From positions 1 through 6,952 of the forward strand of contig DATAYF010000382.1 of NCBI GenBank assembly GCA_036272735.1: a DNA stretch of 6,952 bases. The letters run 5' to 3'. The notes beneath the pieces are model-generated. The model saw nothing but the letters and a program-made list of their open reading frames with translations, was not told the origin of the DNA and did no database searches. A program made the position numbers and the translations under genes. Below are positions 5,704 through 6,952 of this stretch, one piece after another (position 1 is the stretch's first letter; the number at the start of each line of letters is the position of its first letter). The DNA comes from DATAYF01 sp036272735. Its GTDB lineage: Bacteria; Chloroflexota; Ktedonobacteria; Ktedonobacterales; Ktedonobacteraceae.

Positions 5704-6318
5704 ATGGCATTCGAGCTACCACCACTGCCGTACGACTACAACGCACTTGAGCCGTACATCGACACTCAGACAATGCAGTTACACCATGATAAGCACCACG
5801 CCACCTATGTCAACGGCCTCAACACGGCCCTTCAGGGACATGCATTCGCCAACCTTCCCGTCGAGGAAGTAGTGCGCCGTCTCAACGAGGTCCCAGAGAG
5901 CGCCCGTACAGCGGTACGCAACAACGGCGGTGGCCACGTCAACCACACGATGTTCTGGAAAATCATGAAGCCTAATGGCGGCGGCCAGCCTATAGGCGAA
6001 CTGGCCACAGCCATCGACGCCAAGTTCGGTTCGTTCGATGCTTTCAAGCAGGCGTTTAACGATGCTGGTGTAAAGCGCTTTGGCTCTGGCTGGGCCTGGT
6101 TGATCCTCGATCAGACCGGCAACCTTGCCATCACCAGCACGGCCAACCAGGATAGCCCGCTCACCGATGGCAACTATCCAATTATGGGCAATGACGTGTG
6201 GGAACATGCCTATTATCTCAAGTACCAGAACCGCCGCCCGGAGTATCTCGCTGCCTGGTGGAACGTGGTCAACTGGGAAGAAGTTACCAAACGTTATGCA
6301 CAGGCCCGTGGTTTATAA
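5704..6318 (+). CDS. sodA: Superoxide dismutase, manganese type predicted
   Basis: A complete 204-residue Mn/Fe superoxide dismutase that converts superoxide to oxygen and hydrogen peroxide. Metal ligands are H27 (in QLHHDKHH), H81 (in GGHVNHTMFW), D164 and H168 (in the signature DVWEHAYY, 164-171). The gateway tyrosine is Y35. G77, in the GGGH run, and Q149, in TANQDSPL, are the second-shell pattern typical of Mn enzymes; Fe enzymes usually carry the glutamine in the N-terminal half. Mn is therefore predicted, though cambialistic use cannot be excluded. Length is normal and there is no signal peptide, so it acts in the cytoplasm. It has a strong ribosome binding site, a long leader and its own strong terminator 15 bp after the stop, so it is probably transcribed alone. 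Confidence 0.97.
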   Translation: MAFELPPLPYDYNALEPYIDTQTMQLHHDKHHATYVNGLNTALQGHAFANLPVEEVVRRLNEVPESARTAVRNNGGGHVNHTMFWKIMKPNGGGQPIGELATAIDAKFGSFDAFKQAFNDAGVKRFGSGWAWLILDQTGNLAITSTANQDSPLTDGNYPIMGNDVWEHAYYLKYQNRRPEYLAAWWNVVNWEEVTKRYAQARGL

Positions 6319-6332
6319 TATAGTCGCTATAT

Positions 6333-6395
6333 AATACGCACAAAAAAGCGGGAAGCGCTCTTCGAACGTTTCCCGCTTTTTTGTGCGTATTTTTT
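6333..6395 (+). terminator. Strong intrinsic terminator of sodA, inside a 25-bp inverted repeat
   Basis: Left arm 6333-6354 and right arm 6370-6391 are perfectly complementary over 22 bp. A G-T wobble and two more pairs extend the stem to 25 bp around a 9-nt loop (6358-6366). The core is A6-GCGGGAA paired with TTCCCGC-T6, a classic terminator that should work in both directions. Beyond the T6 tract the arms continue for another 9 bp (AATACGCAC/GTGCGTATT), followed by five T including the last arm base. Confidence 0.92.
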
Positions 6396-6435
6396 GGGTA
6401 TATTGAAGCCAGGCAAACGGCACCTGAAGAGGGAG

Positions 6436-6444
6436 TTATCCCCA
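6436..6444 (+). promoter_or_regulatory. DnaA box 1 (one mismatch)
   Basis: TTATCCCCA differs from the consensus TTATCCACA at one position. It faces box 2 and forms the left arm of a 25-bp near-palindrome (6435-6459). Confidence 0.6.
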
Positions 6445-6449
6445 TCAAT

Positions 6450-6458
6450 TGTGGATAA
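6450..6458 (-). promoter_or_regulatory. DnaA box 2 (perfect)
   Basis: The plus strand reads TGTGGATAA, the exact reverse complement of TTATCCACA. With box 1 it gives GTTATCC ... GGATAAC, a perfect 7-bp inverted repeat with extra CA/TG pairs inside. Confidence 0.75.
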
Positions 6459-6469
6459 CTTACGAAGGA

Positions 6470-6478
6470 TGTGGATAA
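6470..6478 (-). promoter_or_regulatory. DnaA box 3 (perfect)
   Basis: A second exact TGTGGATAA in the same orientation as box 2, with starts 20 bp apart, or about two helical turns. It directly abuts the AT-rich stretch. Confidence 0.75.
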
Positions 6479-6520
6479 ATAGATTTTTGCTTATCTTTAA
6501 GGATAGATTTGTTAAAGGAG
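6476..6520. other. AT-rich stretch with repeated octamer, possible unwinding element
   Basis: Thirty-four of 45 bases are A or T. The octamer ATAGATTT occurs at 6479-6486 and 6503-6510, 24 bp apart. An AT-rich repeat-bearing tract next to DnaA boxes is the layout of a DNA unwinding element; function is inferred from position only. Confidence 0.45.
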
Positions 6521-6829
6521 TGTTAAGCAGAAAATATTGCGTTAACGACATTAAATGAGCCCTTTTTGCTTGTCTCTCGTTTGTAATGGGATCCACCACA
6601 AATCAAAACAGGTGTCGAAGACACGCGGCTTCCAGTGCCTTATGGATAGGTTATACATTGTCAAGCACAACAAGCCAAAAGTACCCTAAAAGTACTGGTT
6701 TAACAACCGCTTAAACAAGCTGATGCATAATTTTTAGCGTGGAACATTGATAAAAAGTAATGCTGTGCATCTCCTCACTCTTGCTATCCAGACGCTGAGG
6801 CAGGCGAGATGATTTTGAAGGGACCTAAA

Positions 6830-6838
6830 TGTGAATAA
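6830..6838 (-). promoter_or_regulatory. Possible fourth DnaA box over the lipoprotein start codon
   Basis: TGTGAATAA fits the relaxed consensus TTATNCACA on the minus strand (8 of 9 against the strict form). It covers the GTG start at 6831. Being 350 bp from the main cluster, it could be chance. Confidence 0.3.
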
Positions 6839-6952
6839 CCACGCTTTTGCGAACGCGCAACTATACACGAGACCAACCGAGATCTGTCGCTTGATCGTGC
6901 ATGCACTTATCATCAGTATAATCGGACTCACCTTGCTTACAGGCTGTACCGG
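6831..6952 (+). CDS. Start of a predicted lipoprotein (3' end beyond the window)
   Basis: Only the first 40 codons are in the window. They encode a lipoprotein signal peptide: a polar N-region of about 20 residues with R14 and R20, a hydrophobic core (about residues 21-36) and the lipobox LTGC with C39 as the predicted lipidated cysteine. The mature protein would be anchored on the outer face of the cytoplasmic membrane. The GTG start is supported by AAGGGA about 8 bases upstream and by an in-frame TGA at 6816-6818 that rules out a longer frame. A shorter version from the TTG at 6891 is possible, but it would leave an N-region lacking basic residues. No mature domain is visible, so the function is unknown. 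Confidence 0.7.
   Translation, partial: MNNHAFANAQLYTRPTEICRLIVHALIISIIGLTLLTGCT

Larger units (their letters stand above)
6396..6830. other. 435-bp intergenic region with DnaA boxes, AT-rich stretch and small dyads
   Basis: No gene is supported on either strand; the open frames present cross the terminator or lie antisense to a better gene. It contains three DnaA boxes (6436-6478), an AT-rich stretch (6476-6520), an imperfect dyad TTTGT/ACAAA centred on GGATCC (about 6580-6602), a tight hairpin GTGTC-GAA-GACAC (6612-6624), the direct repeat AAAAGTAC (6677-6684 and 6688-6695) and the inverted repeat GTTTAA/TTAAAC (6698-6703, 6711-6716). A promoter for the lipoprotein gene must be here, but no convincing -35/-10 pair was found; CATAAT at 6725-6730 is the best -10. 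Confidence 0.6.

Noticed and set aside
6327..6599. A 90-residue minus-strand open frame in the region after sodA
   Set aside because: It would read through the DnaA boxes and the sodA terminator hairpin, and it has no credible protein features.
6580..6602. Imperfect dyad TTTGT/ACAAA around GGATCC
   Set aside because: The arms are only 5 bp and the interior does not pair in register, so it was not listed as a separate element.
6734..6931. A 65-residue minus-strand open frame at the right edge
   Set aside because: It is antisense to the lipoprotein signal peptide, which has a clear ribosome binding site and lipobox.

Overview
The window looks like ordinary bacterial chromosome of moderate GC. 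The best guess is a Chloroflexota-type organism, possibly of the Ktedonobacteria group. This rests on the overall style of the proteins (a HerA-family ATPase paired with a small HAS-barrel protein, a Pro/Thr-linker membrane protein, a MnSOD) and not on any marker gene, so the taxonomy is tentative. No mobile element, CRISPR array, tRNA or rRNA was seen.

Layout. Positions 20-4741 hold five minus-strand genes. Read in transcription order these are a HAS-barrel-like protein (4741-4052), a HerA-family hexameric ATPase (4036-2300), a small four-helix membrane protein (2292-1924), a family 9 glycosyltransferase (1920-991) and, after a 158-bp gap, a single-span membrane protein with a Pro/Thr spacer and an Ig-like outer domain (832-20). 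The first four are spaced by 15, 7 and 3 bp and are very probably one operon. The fifth has its own strong ribosome binding site and may have its own promoter. A 100-bp divergent intergenic region separates this block from plus-strand genes: a GNAT acetyltransferase (4842-5318), a long 385-bp leader, sodA (5704-6318) and a very strong terminator hairpin (6333-6395). The last 430 bp before the edge are non-coding, with a compact DnaA-box cluster next to an AT-rich stretch, and then the start of a lipoprotein gene (6831 to the edge).

How the parts work together. The HAS-barrel/HerA pair suggests a DNA-translocating or DNA-processing complex in which the usual partner nuclease NurA is missing from the window. 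The glycosyltransferase and membrane proteins suggest cell-surface work, so the operon mixes two themes. sodA is a stand-alone cytoplasmic oxidative-stress gene with a long, potentially structured leader.

The most interesting non-coding signal is at 6436-6520: three DnaA boxes (two perfect, one with a single mismatch), two of them forming a near-palindrome, immediately followed by 45 bp of 76% AT with a repeated octamer. This could be part of a replication origin or a DnaA-controlled site. The second is the terminator of sodA, whose perfect inverted repeat extends well beyond what termination requires.
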